The notes under the pieces were generated by a model that saw nothing but the letters and a program-made list of their open reading frames with translations, ran no database searches and was not told the DNA's origin. Positions 36,398-45,483 of a stretch of 57,319 nt of DNA are shown here, one piece after another. Each line of letters begins with the position of its first letter. Positions within the stretch are counted from its first letter, which is position 1. Source of the DNA: an uncultured Eubacterium sp. (GTDB lineage: Bacteria > Bacillota > Clostridia > Lachnospirales > Lachnospiraceae). The position numbers and the translations under genes are program-made. Where the stretch lies: NCBI GenBank assembly GCA_945946665.1, contig CAMEWO010000013.1, forward strand, positions 1 to 57,319. The letters run 5' to 3'.

Positions 36398-37693
36398 TCA
36401 AGAGTAAAACGCTTCCTCAAATACCTGAAAATAATTCTCAAATGTTTTCCTGCAACACTGGTAATCATCAATAACCACCCCTGGTACCCTAAGCCCTGCA
36501 AGAGCAAAGGACATCGCCATTCTGTGGTCATCATAGGTAGACACCACTCCACCATGAAGAGGTGCAGGAATTATCCTGATTGCACTTTCCTCTTCTATCA
36601 CATTTCCTCCAAGTTTCTTAAGCTCAGCAGCAATTCCATGTAGTCTGTCAGATTCCTGAAGTCTTATATGTCCGATGTTCTTAATATAAGTAGGTGTTTG
36701 TGCAAATGCAGCCACAACCGCCATAGTCATTGACTGGTCAGAATAATCATTCATGTCCACTTCAATTCCGTCATATATGCCATCTTTACAGCCACATACA
36801 ATAATGCCATCCTCTGTATCTGTAACCTGACACCCCATCTGGGAAAGAAGCTTTATGAATTTAATGTCACCCTGCATAGAATTAAAATGCACATTCTTCA
36901 CCAGAGCCTTTCCACCTGTAATGGCAGCAGCCCCATAGAAATAACATGCAGCCGACACATCCGGCTCAATCATATAGTTCCCCGGCGTATATGTTTTTCC
37001 ACCATTAATGGCATACAACGCCCCGTCATGATTAACGCTGCATCCAAAATCTTCCATCATTCTGGCAGTAATATTAATGTAAGACCCTTCTGTCTTCTCA
37101 CTTGTTATATGAATATTAAGACCATCCACAAGCACTGGTGCAGCCATCATCAATGCACTTAAGAACTGTGTGCTCCTGCTGATGTCAATATCCACATCCC
37201 TGCCACACTTCCTTCCTCCATATGCTGCTCCCTTAACACTTACCGGCAGAAATCCTTCATTTTCAAGATACTTAAATTCTGCTCCAAGAGCCGTCAATGC
37301 ATCAAATAAAGGCTTCATGGGTCTTTTCTTCATCTGCTCTGAAGAATTGATTACATACTCCCCATCAGACAATCCAAGCATGGCTGTAAGAAATCTTGCT
37401 GCTGTTCCTGCACTTCCAACATTGATTTCCCCTGTCTTTAAAGGGATATTTCCGGAAGTACCGGTAAGAATGACGCATTTTTCGTCTTCATTAATATCCA
37501 CCCTGAATCCAAGGCTTTTCAAACACTCCAGAAAATGTCTGGAATCATCACTGAACAAAACGCCATCAAGGCGGCACTCCCCACTGGAAAGCGCCGCCAT
37601 TAACAATGCTCTGTTAGTAATACTTTTCGACCCAGGAACCTCCACCACACAATCTACTGGTCCATTCACTGGTCTAACTTCATATTGAGCCAT
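36398..37693 (-). CDS. aroA: 3-phosphoshikimate 1-carboxyvinyltransferase (EPSP synthase)
   Basis: A 431-aa enzyme of the shikimate pathway that transfers the enolpyruvyl group of PEP to shikimate-3-phosphate. Motifs in order: 'PGSKSITNRALLMAALSSG', 'NVGSAGTAARFLTA', 'KKRPMKPLFDAL', 'DYSDQSMTMA', 'IRLQESDR' and 'YDDHRMAMSFALAG'. Length is normal. GAGG precedes ATG by five bases. It follows citrate synthase on the same strand with an 18-base gap, so it may share that transcript. Confidence 0.95.
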   Translation of the reverse strand: MAQYEVRPVNGPVDCVVEVPGSKSITNRALLMAALSSGECRLDGVLFSDDSRHFLECLKSLGFRVDINEDEKCVILTGTSGNIPLKTGEINVGSAGTAARFLTAMLGLSDGEYVINSSEQMKKRPMKPLFDALTALGAEFKYLENEGFLPVSVKGAAYGGRKCGRDVDIDISRSTQFLSALMMAAPVLVDGLNIHITSEKTEGSYINITARMMEDFGCSVNHDGALYAINGGKTYTPGNYMIEPDVSAACYFYGAAAITGGKALVKNVHFNSMQGDIKFIKLLSQMGCQVTDTEDGIIVCGCKDGIYDGIEVDMNDYSDQSMTMAVVAAFAQTPTYIKNIGHIRLQESDRLHGIAAELKKLGGNVIEEESAIRIIPAPLHGGVVSTYDDHRMAMSFALAGLRVPGVVIDDYQCCRKTFENYFQVFEEAFYS

Positions 37694-37711
37694 AATAACC
37701 TCTTTTTTCTA

Positions 37712-39097
37712 TTATTCCTGGTGTTCTCTGTGCTGTTCATCACAGTATGTCCTGTGATATCCTACATACTTGTACGCAGGTCGTATTATCTTGCCTGCAT
37801 TAACCAGCTCCTCAAGTCTGTGGGCACACCATCCTGATATTCTTGATACAGCAAATATAGGTGTAAACAATTCTTCAGGAATTCCCAGCATTGAATACAC
37901 AAATCCGCTGTAGAAATCCACATTAGCACATACCGGCTTGAACATCTGGCGCTTCTTCATGATAAGCTCACCAGCTTCCTTCTCCACCAGATTATATAAT
38001 GCAAATTCCTTCTGCATTCCCTTCTCCTCAGACAGCTCCTTTGCAAACTTCTTAATAATCCTTGCTCTTGGATCTGAAAGAGTATATACAGCATGTCCCA
38101 TTCCATAGATAAGTCCTGAGTGGTCAAATGCCTGCTTATCAAGTATCTTCTCAAGATAAGCACACACCTCATCCTTGTCTTCCCAGTTTTCACAGTTAGA
38201 CATAATATCCTCGAACATTCTCTGAACCTTTAAGTTAGCACCACCATGCTTAGGTCCCTTAAGAGATGCAATAGACGCCGCTGTTGCAGAATAAGTGTCT
38301 GTTCCTGATGATGTTACTACATGGGTTGTAAATGTAGAATTATTACCACCGCCATGCTCTGCATGAATTATGAGACATGTATCCAGAACCTTTGCCTCCA
38401 GCTCTGTAAACTGTCCATCCTCTCTTAACATATACAGAATATTCTCAGCAATTGAATACCCCTTCTTAGGATTCTTTATAAGTAATGTTCCATCCAGTTT
38501 ATAATGTCTGTATGCCTGATAAGCATATACCGAAATCAAAGGCATCTTGGCAATAAGCTGTAATGACTGTCTTAAGACATTAGGAACAGATGTATCATCT
38601 GGATTCTCGTCATAAGAGTAGAGGCTTAATATACTCTTCATAAGAGAATTCATAAGATTGGCACTTGTGGCCTTCATAATTACATCTCTGATAAATGCTC
38701 CTGAAAGCTCCTCCAGGTCTGTAAGAATATGAATAAAATTCTGGCGTTGCTCAGGGGTTGGAAGCTTTCCGAAAAGAAGAAGATAAGTAACCTCCTCAAA
38801 TCCGAATCTTTTATCTCCCAGATCATCCACAATCTCTTCTACATTATATCCCTGATAGAACAGCTGTCCATCAACAGGAACCTTTCTTCCATTCTCGCTC
38901 TTAGTACCAATAACGTCTGAAATCTCTGTAAGTCCTGTAAGGACACCATTACCATTACTGTCACGAAGACCTCTCTTAACGTCATATTCAACGTAAAGAC
39001 TTGAATCTATAGAGCCAGAACGGGTACATTCCTTAACCAGCTCCTCAAAGGCACTTTTTTCAACGGTAGTTAATTCCATCATCTGTTGATTATTCAT
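37712..39097 (-). CDS. Citrate (Si)-synthase
   Basis: A ~461-aa citrate synthase. Catalytic regions are visible: 'IIHAEHGGGNNSTF' (His), 'GPKHGGAN' (His) and 'NVDFYSGFVYSMLGIP' (Asp). It condenses acetyl-CoA with oxaloacetate. The extended N-terminus (about 60 residues before 'VLTGLTEI') is common in Lachnospiraceae homologues. ATG 39097 lies eight bases from GGAGG; ATG 39103 and 39118 are closer or upstream and less likely. With the aconitase-family enzyme at 15216 it would supply glutamate precursors. A 6-bp hairpin (CATGGA/TCCATG, 39116-39133) lies in the leader. Confidence 0.95.
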   Translation of the reverse strand: MNNQQMMELTTVEKSAFEELVKECTRSGSIDSSLYVEYDVKRGLRDSNGNGVLTGLTEISDVIGTKSENGRKVPVDGQLFYQGYNVEEIVDDLGDKRFGFEEVTYLLLFGKLPTPEQRQNFIHILTDLEELSGAFIRDVIMKATSANLMNSLMKSILSLYSYDENPDDTSVPNVLRQSLQLIAKMPLISVYAYQAYRHYKLDGTLLIKNPKKGYSIAENILYMLREDGQFTELEAKVLDTCLIIHAEHGGGNNSTFTTHVVTSSGTDTYSATAASIASLKGPKHGGANLKVQRMFEDIMSNCENWEDKDEVCAYLEKILDKQAFDHSGLIYGMGHAVYTLSDPRARIIKKFAKELSEEKGMQKEFALYNLVEKEAGELIMKKRQMFKPVCANVDFYSGFVYSMLGIPEELFTPIFAVSRISGWCAHRLEELVNAGKIIRPAYKYVGYHRTYCDEQHREHQE

Positions 39098-39168
39098 TGC
39101 CATTACCTCCCATTTCATGGATGCCTGTCCATGTAGAATTAAAACAATATTAATGCGATATTTCTATG

Positions 39169-39197
39169 ATTATGCAATATTTGTAGTCATTTGTCAA
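39169..39197 (-). promoter_or_regulatory. Promoter of citrate synthase (and possibly aroA)
   Basis: Minus strand: perfect TTGACA (39197-39192), 17-base spacer, CATAAT (39174-39169), about 70 bases before the ATG at 39097. Confidence 0.75.
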
Positions 39198-39224
39198 ATA
39201 ATAATACAAGGTAAATCCCCCATT

Positions 39225-39800
39225 TTAGCTATTATTATTACGTTTATTCTTATGCTCTTCCATAACAGCTCCACACAATTGTCTCAAGTCAGAGGCAGTG
39301 CACTGGGTAAAGCCCTTCTTACTGATAATCAGGCATTCCCCAAGAATAAAGGCTTCCGGCTCACTTCCCGTATCATAGATAATATAGAAATAATTCTGGT
39401 TCTCCATCCAGCTGACAGCATCATCCCATCTGTATGCGGATTGTTTACTGCTGGCATTGACAATTATTTCCTCTGAATCAATTTCATATTGGATGTTTGT
39501 ACATCCCATACCGGAATAGTATTGCTTAATCTGGTTATACTTATTCCTGTCAAGATAATACATTCCCATGAACAGGCAGAATCCACATACTGCCACAAAA
39601 GGAAGTATTAAAAATATGTTATAATCCCCCGTATTTGCCAGCTGTCTTGCCATTACGGCTGCTGCTGTCATCCCCGAAACAAGACCAATACAATTATATA
39701 TAAGCTTCTTTTTTCTGTAAGTTTCTATTTTGCTATTGCTTACAACGGCGGCTTGATTTATCATATTGTTATTACATGTTGTTGTGTTTTTAATTATCAT
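39225..39800 (-). CDS. YcxB-like membrane protein
   Basis: A 191-aa protein: two membrane helices (about 35-80) followed by a YcxB-type C-terminal domain ('QYEIDSEEIIVNAS', 'SAYRWDDAVSWMENQNYFYI', 'AFILGECLIISKKGF'). The family is common in Firmicutes and of unknown function. AGGA lies eight bases before the ATG. No operon partner is evident; citrate synthase is downstream beyond its own promoter. Confidence 0.75.
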   Translation of the reverse strand: MIIKNTTTCNNNMINQAAVVSNSKIETYRKKKLIYNCIGLVSGMTAAAVMARQLANTGDYNIFLILPFVAVCGFCLFMGMYYLDRNKYNQIKQYYSGMGCTNIQYEIDSEEIIVNASSKQSAYRWDDAVSWMENQNYFYIIYDTGSEPEAFILGECLIISKKGFTQCTASDLRQLCGAVMEEHKNKRNNNS

Positions 39801-39888
39801 AGCATTAGTCCTTTTTTATAATATGATGTGAGTGTCATAAGCCTTTTCCCACTCATGTCACGAAAGCGGCTTAAGAATGGAGGTTATT

Positions 39889-40653
39889 ATGGCAATTGCC
39901 TGTGTTACAGGTGCCAGTTCAGGCATCGGCAGAGAATGTGCAAAGCAGTTAAGTGGGATGGGATACAACCTTATCCTTATCTCAAGACACCCCAGAGAAT
40001 TGAAGAAGCTTGCTTCAACCCTTAAAACAAAGTGTAAGGTCATATCCTGTGATTTGTCTGATACCGAAAGCTGTGTAAAGCTTGCAAAGAAGCTCCGCCA
40101 TTATAAAATATCGATTCTTGTCAATAACGCAGGATTTGGCGAGATTGGCGATTTTGCTGACACTAAATTAAAGAATGACCTTAACATGATTGACCTCAAC
40201 GTGAAGTCCGTCCACATACTTACCAAGGCAATTCTGCCACAGATGGTTAAGAGAGACGAAGGATATATACTTAATGTATCTTCCATAGCAGGTCTTATGC
40301 CAGGTGGTCCATATATGTCAACATACTATGCAACCAAGGCCTACGTAACAAGCCTTACCTGTGCTGTTAACCATGAGCTTAAGGAAGCCGGAAGCAATGT
40401 ATCTGTAAGTGCACTATGTCCCGGTCCTGTTGATACCAACTTCAACAAGAGAGCCAATGTAGAATTCGCCCTTAAGGGAATAACACCGGAATTTTGTGCA
40501 TCCTATGGTCTTTACCATATGTTCAGAAAGAAGCTGATTATCATTCCAACCATGGAATTAAAACTTAGCGCTCTTGCAATAAAGTTCTTACCAAGAAAAG
40601 CTGTCCTTGCATTCTTATCCCACCAGCAGAGAAAGAAGAAAACAGTTAAATAA
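39889..40653 (+). CDS. Short-chain dehydrogenase/reductase
   Basis: A 254-aa classical SDR. The cofactor loop TGASSGIGRE, NNAGFGE, and the active-site set 'NVSSIAG' (Ser) with 'YYATKAYV' (Tyr-x-x-x-Lys) are all present; 'CPGPVDTNF' follows. 'SRHPREL' after the second strand suggests NADP(H). Substrate is unknown; the short C-terminus with 'MFRKKLIIIPTMELKLSAL' resembles YqjQ/DltE-like members. GGAGG is five bases before ATG 39889. A perfect terminator follows. Confidence 0.9.
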   Translation: MAIACVTGASSGIGRECAKQLSGMGYNLILISRHPRELKKLASTLKTKCKVISCDLSDTESCVKLAKKLRHYKISILVNNAGFGEIGDFADTKLKNDLNMIDLNVKSVHILTKAILPQMVKRDEGYILNVSSIAGLMPGGPYMSTYYATKAYVTSLTCAVNHELKEAGSNVSVSALCPGPVDTNFNKRANVEFALKGITPEFCASYGLYHMFRKKLIIIPTMELKLSALAIKFLPRKAVLAFLSHQQRKKKTVK

Positions 40654-40661
40654 TAATCAAG

Positions 40662-40698
40662 GTGCTGCCAGAAACCTGCTGGCAGCACTTTTTATTTT
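40662..40698. terminator. Terminator between the SDR and whiA genes
   Basis: GTGCTGCCAG / CTGGCAGCAC, a perfect 10-bp stem with a seven-base loop, followed by TTTTTATTTT on the plus strand. It also lies four bases past the stop of convergent whiA. Confidence 0.9.
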
Positions 40699-40702
40699 CA
40701 CA

Positions 40703-41629
40703 CTAGTCGCCCCTTAGTTCACTGGCAATCTCACTTATTTTGCGAAGTCTGTGGTTAACTCCTGATTTACCTACTGCCGGTGTGAGAAGCTCACCAATAT
40801 CCTTAAGATTCATGTCCGGATTTTCCAATCTGACCTCTGCTACCTCCCTGAGAGAATCCTTAAGGTAGGAAAGTCCCACCGTATCTCTTATATACTCAAT
40901 ATCCCTGATCTGTTTTACAGCAGCCTCTATGGTCTTGTTAAGGTTGGCTGTCTCACAGTTTACTTTCCTGTTTACATCATTTCTCATTTCCTTAAGAATC
41001 ATGATATTAGTCAAATTCATCTGGGATACATAGGCCCCCATTATATTAAGACAGTCCATTATGTGGTTTCCTTCCTTCAGGTACACTACGAAACTTTTCT
41101 TTCTTGCTATATACTTGGCATCAAGCTGGAAATATGCAATTATATCTGTCATCTGTCTTGCATCGTCCTCACTGTCACACACAATCTCCAGATGATAGAA
41201 CTTCTTCGGGTCACTGATGGAACCTGCTGCCAGAAATGCGCCCTTAATAAATGCTTTTTTACAGCACTCCTTCTGGATAACAACAGGATTTGCAAAGCAT
41301 CTCTCAAAGGCATTTCCCCTGGTTACGTTAATCCATTTCACAGTCATAAGTATTCCCCTTGACTGCTCCTCATTGAGAGTCACATATATTGCGCTGCCCT
41401 TCTTATTATCCTGGCACCAGTCCACATTGTCTCTTTCTATACCTGCAATATCCCCCAGCAGTTCAATATACTTGTCCGCCACAGTAACATTCTCTGTAGA
41501 CATAACAAGACACCCGGCAGTCACCTCTCCGCAAAATGCAAGAATTGCTGCCAGTTCAGCAATCTGACAGTGTTTGGCGCTGTCAGTTCTTCCTGATAAT
41601 TCTTCTTTAACTTCGGCCGAAAATGACAA
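40703..41629 (-). CDS. whiA: WhiA, DNA-binding / cell-division regulator
   Basis: A 308-aa WhiA: N-terminal LAGLIDADG-type fold without nuclease residues ('CQIAELAAILAFCGEV', 'CKKAFIKGAFLAAGSI') and C-terminal HTH ('LREVAEVRLENPDMNLKDIG', 'SGVNHRLRKISEIA'). In Bacillus it affects division and chromosome segregation. Start is TTG after GGAG. Last gene of the uvrC-hprK-glcK-murB-rapZ-whiA run; yvcK, often between rapZ and whiA, is missing. Confidence 0.95.
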   Translation of the reverse strand: MSFSAEVKEELSGRTDSAKHCQIAELAAILAFCGEVTAGCLVMSTENVTVADKYIELLGDIAGIERDNVDWCQDNKKGSAIYVTLNEEQSRGILMTVKWINVTRGNAFERCFANPVVIQKECCKKAFIKGAFLAAGSISDPKKFYHLEIVCDSEDDARQMTDIIAYFQLDAKYIARKKSFVVYLKEGNHIMDCLNIMGAYVSQMNLTNIMILKEMRNDVNRKVNCETANLNKTIEAAVKQIRDIEYIRDTVGLSYLKDSLREVAEVRLENPDMNLKDIGELLTPAVGKSGVNHRLRKISEIASELRGD

Positions 41630-41644
41630 TTCTCCAACTCCTTA

Positions 41645-42547
41645 CTACTTCTTTCTCTTAGCATCCTTCTCAATATCACGATGCTCCACCTTACAGCCAT
41701 ATGCTGATTCTTTAAGCTTTGAAGCTATGGCATTGGCAAGAGTCACTGAACGGTGTTTGCCACCAGTGCACCCTACCGCAATAACAAGACTGTTCTTCCC
41801 CTCCTCCACATAGCGTGGAAGAAGAAACTCAAGAAGGTCTGTGACCTTAGAAAGAAATACTCCTGCCGCTTCAAATCCCATCACATAATCCTGAATAGGC
41901 TTATCGTTACCTGTGAGAGGTTTCAGCTCCTCTATATAATAAGGATTAGGCAGGAACCTTACATCAAAAACCAGGTCAGCATCCGCAGGAATACCATATT
42001 TGAATCCAAATGAAAGTACTGTTACAAACAGGTTGCCATACTGTCCATCCTGATTAAATATTTTCTCCAGCTCCTGCTTCAACTCCCTTGTAAGCATCTG
42101 GCTTGTATCAATTATATAATCTGCCCTGCGCCTTAAGAATTCCATCTGTCTGCGCTCTTCCGATATGGCCCTGTCCACCCTTTCATCCTTGGCAAGTGGA
42201 TGGGTTCTCCTTGTCTCCTTATATCTCTTAACCAACACCTCATCGCTGGAATCAAGAAACAGGATTTTGTAGCGTTCATCAATATTATTGTTAAGCATAT
42301 CGCTTAACTCACCCAGGGCATCCCCATTACGGATATCTACTCCAAGGGCAATCTTATCATAACCGGTTTCATGGGCTTTGTTTCCATCCTTCTCCCGGTG
42401 TTTTTCCTGGCTCTTGGCAAGCTTTGCAAAATGAGGAATAAGAGGAACAGGCATATTGTCCACACAGTAATATCCCTGATCTTCAAGTACATTCAAAGCT
42501 GTTGATTTACCGGCTCCCGACATTCCTGTTACAATTACAATCTGCAT
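41645..42547 (-). CDS. rapZ: RapZ/YvcJ nucleotide-binding adapter
   Basis: A 300-aa P-loop protein: Walker A GMSGAGKSTALN, 'YYCVDNMPVPLIP', and the conserved C-terminal 'AVGCTGGKHRSVTLAN' with 'HRDIEKD'. In enterobacteria it targets glmZ RNA to RNase E; in Bacillus YvcJ affects competence. It begins 17 bases after murB ends, in the same transcript. Confidence 0.95.
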   Translation of the reverse strand: MQIVIVTGMSGAGKSTALNVLEDQGYYCVDNMPVPLIPHFAKLAKSQEKHREKDGNKAHETGYDKIALGVDIRNGDALGELSDMLNNNIDERYKILFLDSSDEVLVKRYKETRRTHPLAKDERVDRAISEERRQMEFLRRRADYIIDTSQMLTRELKQELEKIFNQDGQYGNLFVTVLSFGFKYGIPADADLVFDVRFLPNPYYIEELKPLTGNDKPIQDYVMGFEAAGVFLSKVTDLLEFLLPRYVEEGKNSLVIAVGCTGGKHRSVTLANAIASKLKESAYGCKVEHRDIEKDAKRKK

Positions 42548-42564
42548 ATTCCCTTATCTCCTTT

Positions 42565-43473
42565 CTACAAGCCTATTCTTTTAACCTCTAATTCAAGGGT
42601 GACACCAAACTGTTCCATTATCCTTTTCTTAATATAATCCGTAAGCTCAACCACGTCCTTTGCAGTGGCACCTCCCATATTAACAACAAATCCGGCGTGT
42701 TTTTCTGAAACAGCTGCTCCTCCAATGCTGTATCCCTTTAGACCTGCATCAGCTATCAGCTTTCCTGCAAAATATCCTTCCGGCCGCTTAAATGTACTTC
42801 CCGCACTTGGATACTCTAATGGCTGCTTCTGCTTCCTTAATTCTGATAACTGGTTCATCCGGGCTTTAATCTGCTCCTTGTCACCAGATTTAAGTTCAAT
42901 AACAACCTGCAGCACAATCATGTTATTCTTTGCAACAGCACTTGTTCTGTAACCCATGTCAAGCTCATCCCTGCCAAGAATCCTTATATTGCCAGCCTCA
43001 TCAAGAACTGTCACAGAAGTGACTACATCCTTCATCTGTCCATCATAGGCACCGGCATTCATATATACTGCTCCACCAACGCTTCCCGGAATTCCACTGG
43101 CAAACTCCAGCCCGGTAAGCCCCTCACGCAAGGCTATTACTGCCAGTTTAATGAGGCTCATTCCAGCCTGGGCAGTTATTACATTATCCTTAATCTCATA
43201 ATCTGAAAATGTATTAAATAAAGCAAGAACTACACCATCAACGCCATCATCACCAACAAGAATATTGCTTCCGTTGCCTATTACGTGTAGTGGAATATTC
43301 ATATTTCTGCATAAAGAAACAACTTCCTGAATCTGATTAACAGACTCAGGAGTTACGTAGTACTGTGCAGGGCCTCCTATCTTAAACGTAGTGTGGTTCT
43401 TCATAGGTTCATTAATTCTAACATTATCTTTGCCAGTAATATTAATTAACCGGGTAACTATCTCGTCACTCAT
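42565..43473 (-). CDS. murB: UDP-N-acetylenolpyruvoylglucosamine reductase
   Basis: A 302-aa FAD enzyme making UDP-MurNAc for peptidoglycan. 'NHTTFKIGGPAQYYV', 'VIGNGSNILVGDDGVDGVV', 'EFASGIPGSVGGAVYMNAGAYDG', 'YPSAGSTFKRPEG' and 'HAGFVVNMGGATA' are characteristic. It is type IIb-like in length. ATG 43473 stands within the 30-bp leader motif; an in-frame ATG lies four codons upstream. Confidence 0.95.
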   Translation of the reverse strand: MSDEIVTRLINITGKDNVRINEPMKNHTTFKIGGPAQYYVTPESVNQIQEVVSLCRNMNIPLHVIGNGSNILVGDDGVDGVVLALFNTFSDYEIKDNVITAQAGMSLIKLAVIALREGLTGLEFASGIPGSVGGAVYMNAGAYDGQMKDVVTSVTVLDEAGNIRILGRDELDMGYRTSAVAKNNMIVLQVVIELKSGDKEQIKARMNQLSELRKQKQPLEYPSAGSTFKRPEGYFAGKLIADAGLKGYSIGGAAVSEKHAGFVVNMGGATAKDVVELTDYIKKRIMEQFGVTLELEVKRIGL

Positions 43474-43500
43474 ACCAATCCCCATTCCGCAGACGCTTTG
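43471..43500 (-). repeat. Recurrent 30-bp leader motif, copy 2 (murB)
   Basis: Minus strand CAAAGCGTCTGCGGAATGGG then GATTGGTATG, ending in the murB start codon. It differs from copy 1 (13370-13398) at only three positions over the shared 28. Confidence 0.75.
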
Positions 43501-43530
43501 ATAATCCTCTTTTCTGACAAAAGCCTCATG

Positions 43531-44445
43531 CTAATCAGCCTTATATATTAATCTTGCAGCTCCATACATTCCTGCATCATTGCCAAGAATCGCCTTCACA
43601 ATCTTATTATCCCTTGATGGATGGAAAGCGTATTCCCGGTAATATTTTCTTATTTTCTCAAGCAAATACTCTCCGGCAGCTGACACACCGCCACCTATAA
43701 TAAAACACTCTGGATCAGCAATACCTGCTGCGATGGCAAGCGCCTTTCCCAGATACATGGAAACCTTCTCAACAACAGCTTCCATATCCTTATCCCCAGC
43801 CATGGCTGCATCAAATACCTCTTTGGCATTCTTCTTTCCGCCCATTCTGGCAATTCCCGTAGCAGAAGCCACCTGTTCCAGACATCCTGTTTTTCCACAG
43901 GTACATGGAAAATCCAGATCATCCACAAATGGAATATGTCCAATCTCTGCTGCAGCGCCATTATATCCATTCACAGGCTTGCCGTTAATTATTAAACCAC
44001 CGCCTACACCTGTTCCAATTGTAATCATCATTATGCTGGAATAGCCTTTTCCTCCGCCCTTCCAGTACTCTCCAAGGGCAGCTACATTAGCATCATTACC
44101 CACAGATATATTCTCTATAGGAATATCTATATGCTTAGCCAGTGCTTCAGGCACATTGAATACTCCCCAACCCAGGTTAACACATTTGTTAACAGTTCCA
44201 TCATCTCTTACAGAACCAGGAACACCGATTCCTACCCCGATAACATCACTAAGAGAAAGCCCCTGCTCATCCACAATCTTTCTGATATAATCTGCCACAT
44301 CAGCTAAGATAAGCTGTCCGCCATTCTCCTTTCTTGTAGGAATCTCATCCTTTCCTGCCATATTGCCCTTATCATCAAAATATCCACACTTAATAGTGGT
44401 TCCGCCTATGTCTATTCCAAATATAATCTTATTCATCATCTTCAT
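43531..44445 (-). CDS. glcK: ROK-family glucokinase
   Basis: A 304-aa sugar kinase: phosphate-1 motif 'GIDIGGTTIKCG', 'GIGVPGSV', 'NDANVAALGEYWKGGGKG' and the ROK zinc site 'CTCGKTGCLEQVAS'. It phosphorylates glucose with ATP. Its start overlaps the end of hprK by 17 bases, coupling sugar phosphorylation with catabolite control. Confidence 0.95.
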   Translation of the reverse strand: MKMMNKIIFGIDIGGTTIKCGYFDDKGNMAGKDEIPTRKENGGQLILADVADYIRKIVDEQGLSLSDVIGVGIGVPGSVRDDGTVNKCVNLGWGVFNVPEALAKHIDIPIENISVGNDANVAALGEYWKGGGKGYSSIMMITIGTGVGGGLIINGKPVNGYNGAAAEIGHIPFVDDLDFPCTCGKTGCLEQVASATGIARMGGKKNAKEVFDAAMAGDKDMEAVVEKVSMYLGKALAIAAGIADPECFIIGGGVSAAGEYLLEKIRKYYREYAFHPSRDNKIVKAILGNDAGMYGAARLIYKAD

Positions 44446-45382
44446 CGTCGCCTTTCATAAGGTTTTCCTGTACTCTTCTATACAACTCCTTAGCTGCATT
44501 GTAACCCATCTTCTTCTGTCTGTGGTTAACTGCCGCCGCCTCAACTATAACCGCCAGGTTACGTCCCGGACGGATTGGAAGTGTGTGACATACAACCTTG
44601 TTGCCAAGGTACTCGATATATTCCTCTTCCAGTCCAAGTCTGTCATACTCTTTGTCCTTGTTCCAGTCCTCCAGCTTCATAACCATATCAATCTGCTGTG
44701 TTTCCTTGATGCTCTCTACACCGAACAGTGTCTTTACATCAATAATACCGATTCCACGAAGCTCGATAAAATACTTGGTAACACCTGGCGCTGTTCCGAT
44801 AAGAGTCTCATCACTTACCTTACGTATCTCTACAGCATCATCTGTTACAAGACGATGACCTCTCTTAATAAGTTCCAGGGCAGCCTCGCTTTTACCGATA
44901 CCACTCTCCCCGACTATAAGAACTCCTTCTCCATATACATCAACCAGTACGCCATGGATTACGATGCATGGGGCAAGCTGGACATTAAGCCATCTTATTA
45001 CTTCTGCCACAAATGCAGATGTAGTACCTTTAGACTTGAGAATTGGAATTCCATACTTGCTGGCAATTTTAAGAATCTCCGGCTCCGGCGATAAATCCCT
45101 GCAGAATACCAGACATGGAATATTGCTTGAAAGAAGCTGTGAATACCGGCTGACCCTGTCCTCCTCCGAAAGACTCTGAAGGTAAGAATATTCCACATTA
45201 CCGATTACCTGAATTCTGTCATTGTCAAACTGGTCATAGAATCCTGTAAGCTGCAAAGCTGGGCGGTTTACATCCGGAACATGAAGCCATATCCCGCTTG
45301 TATCCACATCTGGGGTAAGATTTTCCAACCCCATCTTATCAACAACCTTTGATAATTTAACCTTCTCTGTACTATTATTCAT
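44429..45382 (-). CDS. hprK: HPr kinase/phosphorylase
   Basis: A 317-aa enzyme that phosphorylates and dephosphorylates HPr at Ser46, the main switch of carbon catabolite repression in Firmicutes. P-loop GESGIGKSEAAL and the signature 'ELRGIGIIDVKTLFG' are present. ATG 45382 with GAGGG five bases upstream gives the usual length; a frame to 45487 overlaps uvrC and has no site. Confidence 0.95.
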   Translation of the reverse strand: MNNSTEKVKLSKVVDKMGLENLTPDVDTSGIWLHVPDVNRPALQLTGFYDQFDNDRIQVIGNVEYSYLQSLSEEDRVSRYSQLLSSNIPCLVFCRDLSPEPEILKIASKYGIPILKSKGTTSAFVAEVIRWLNVQLAPCIVIHGVLVDVYGEGVLIVGESGIGKSEAALELIKRGHRLVTDDAVEIRKVSDETLIGTAPGVTKYFIELRGIGIIDVKTLFGVESIKETQQIDMVMKLEDWNKDKEYDRLGLEEEYIEYLGNKVVCHTLPIRPGRNLAVIVEAAAVNHRQKKMGYNAAKELYRRVQENLMKGDDEDDE

Positions 45383-45483
45383 AGAAACCCTCATTTCCTG
45401 TGCATTCACGCTGACTGCACATACCTTAATGCCTAAAAAGTTTTCCTGTACGCTAGATACATGTATTGTACCATATATTTTAA

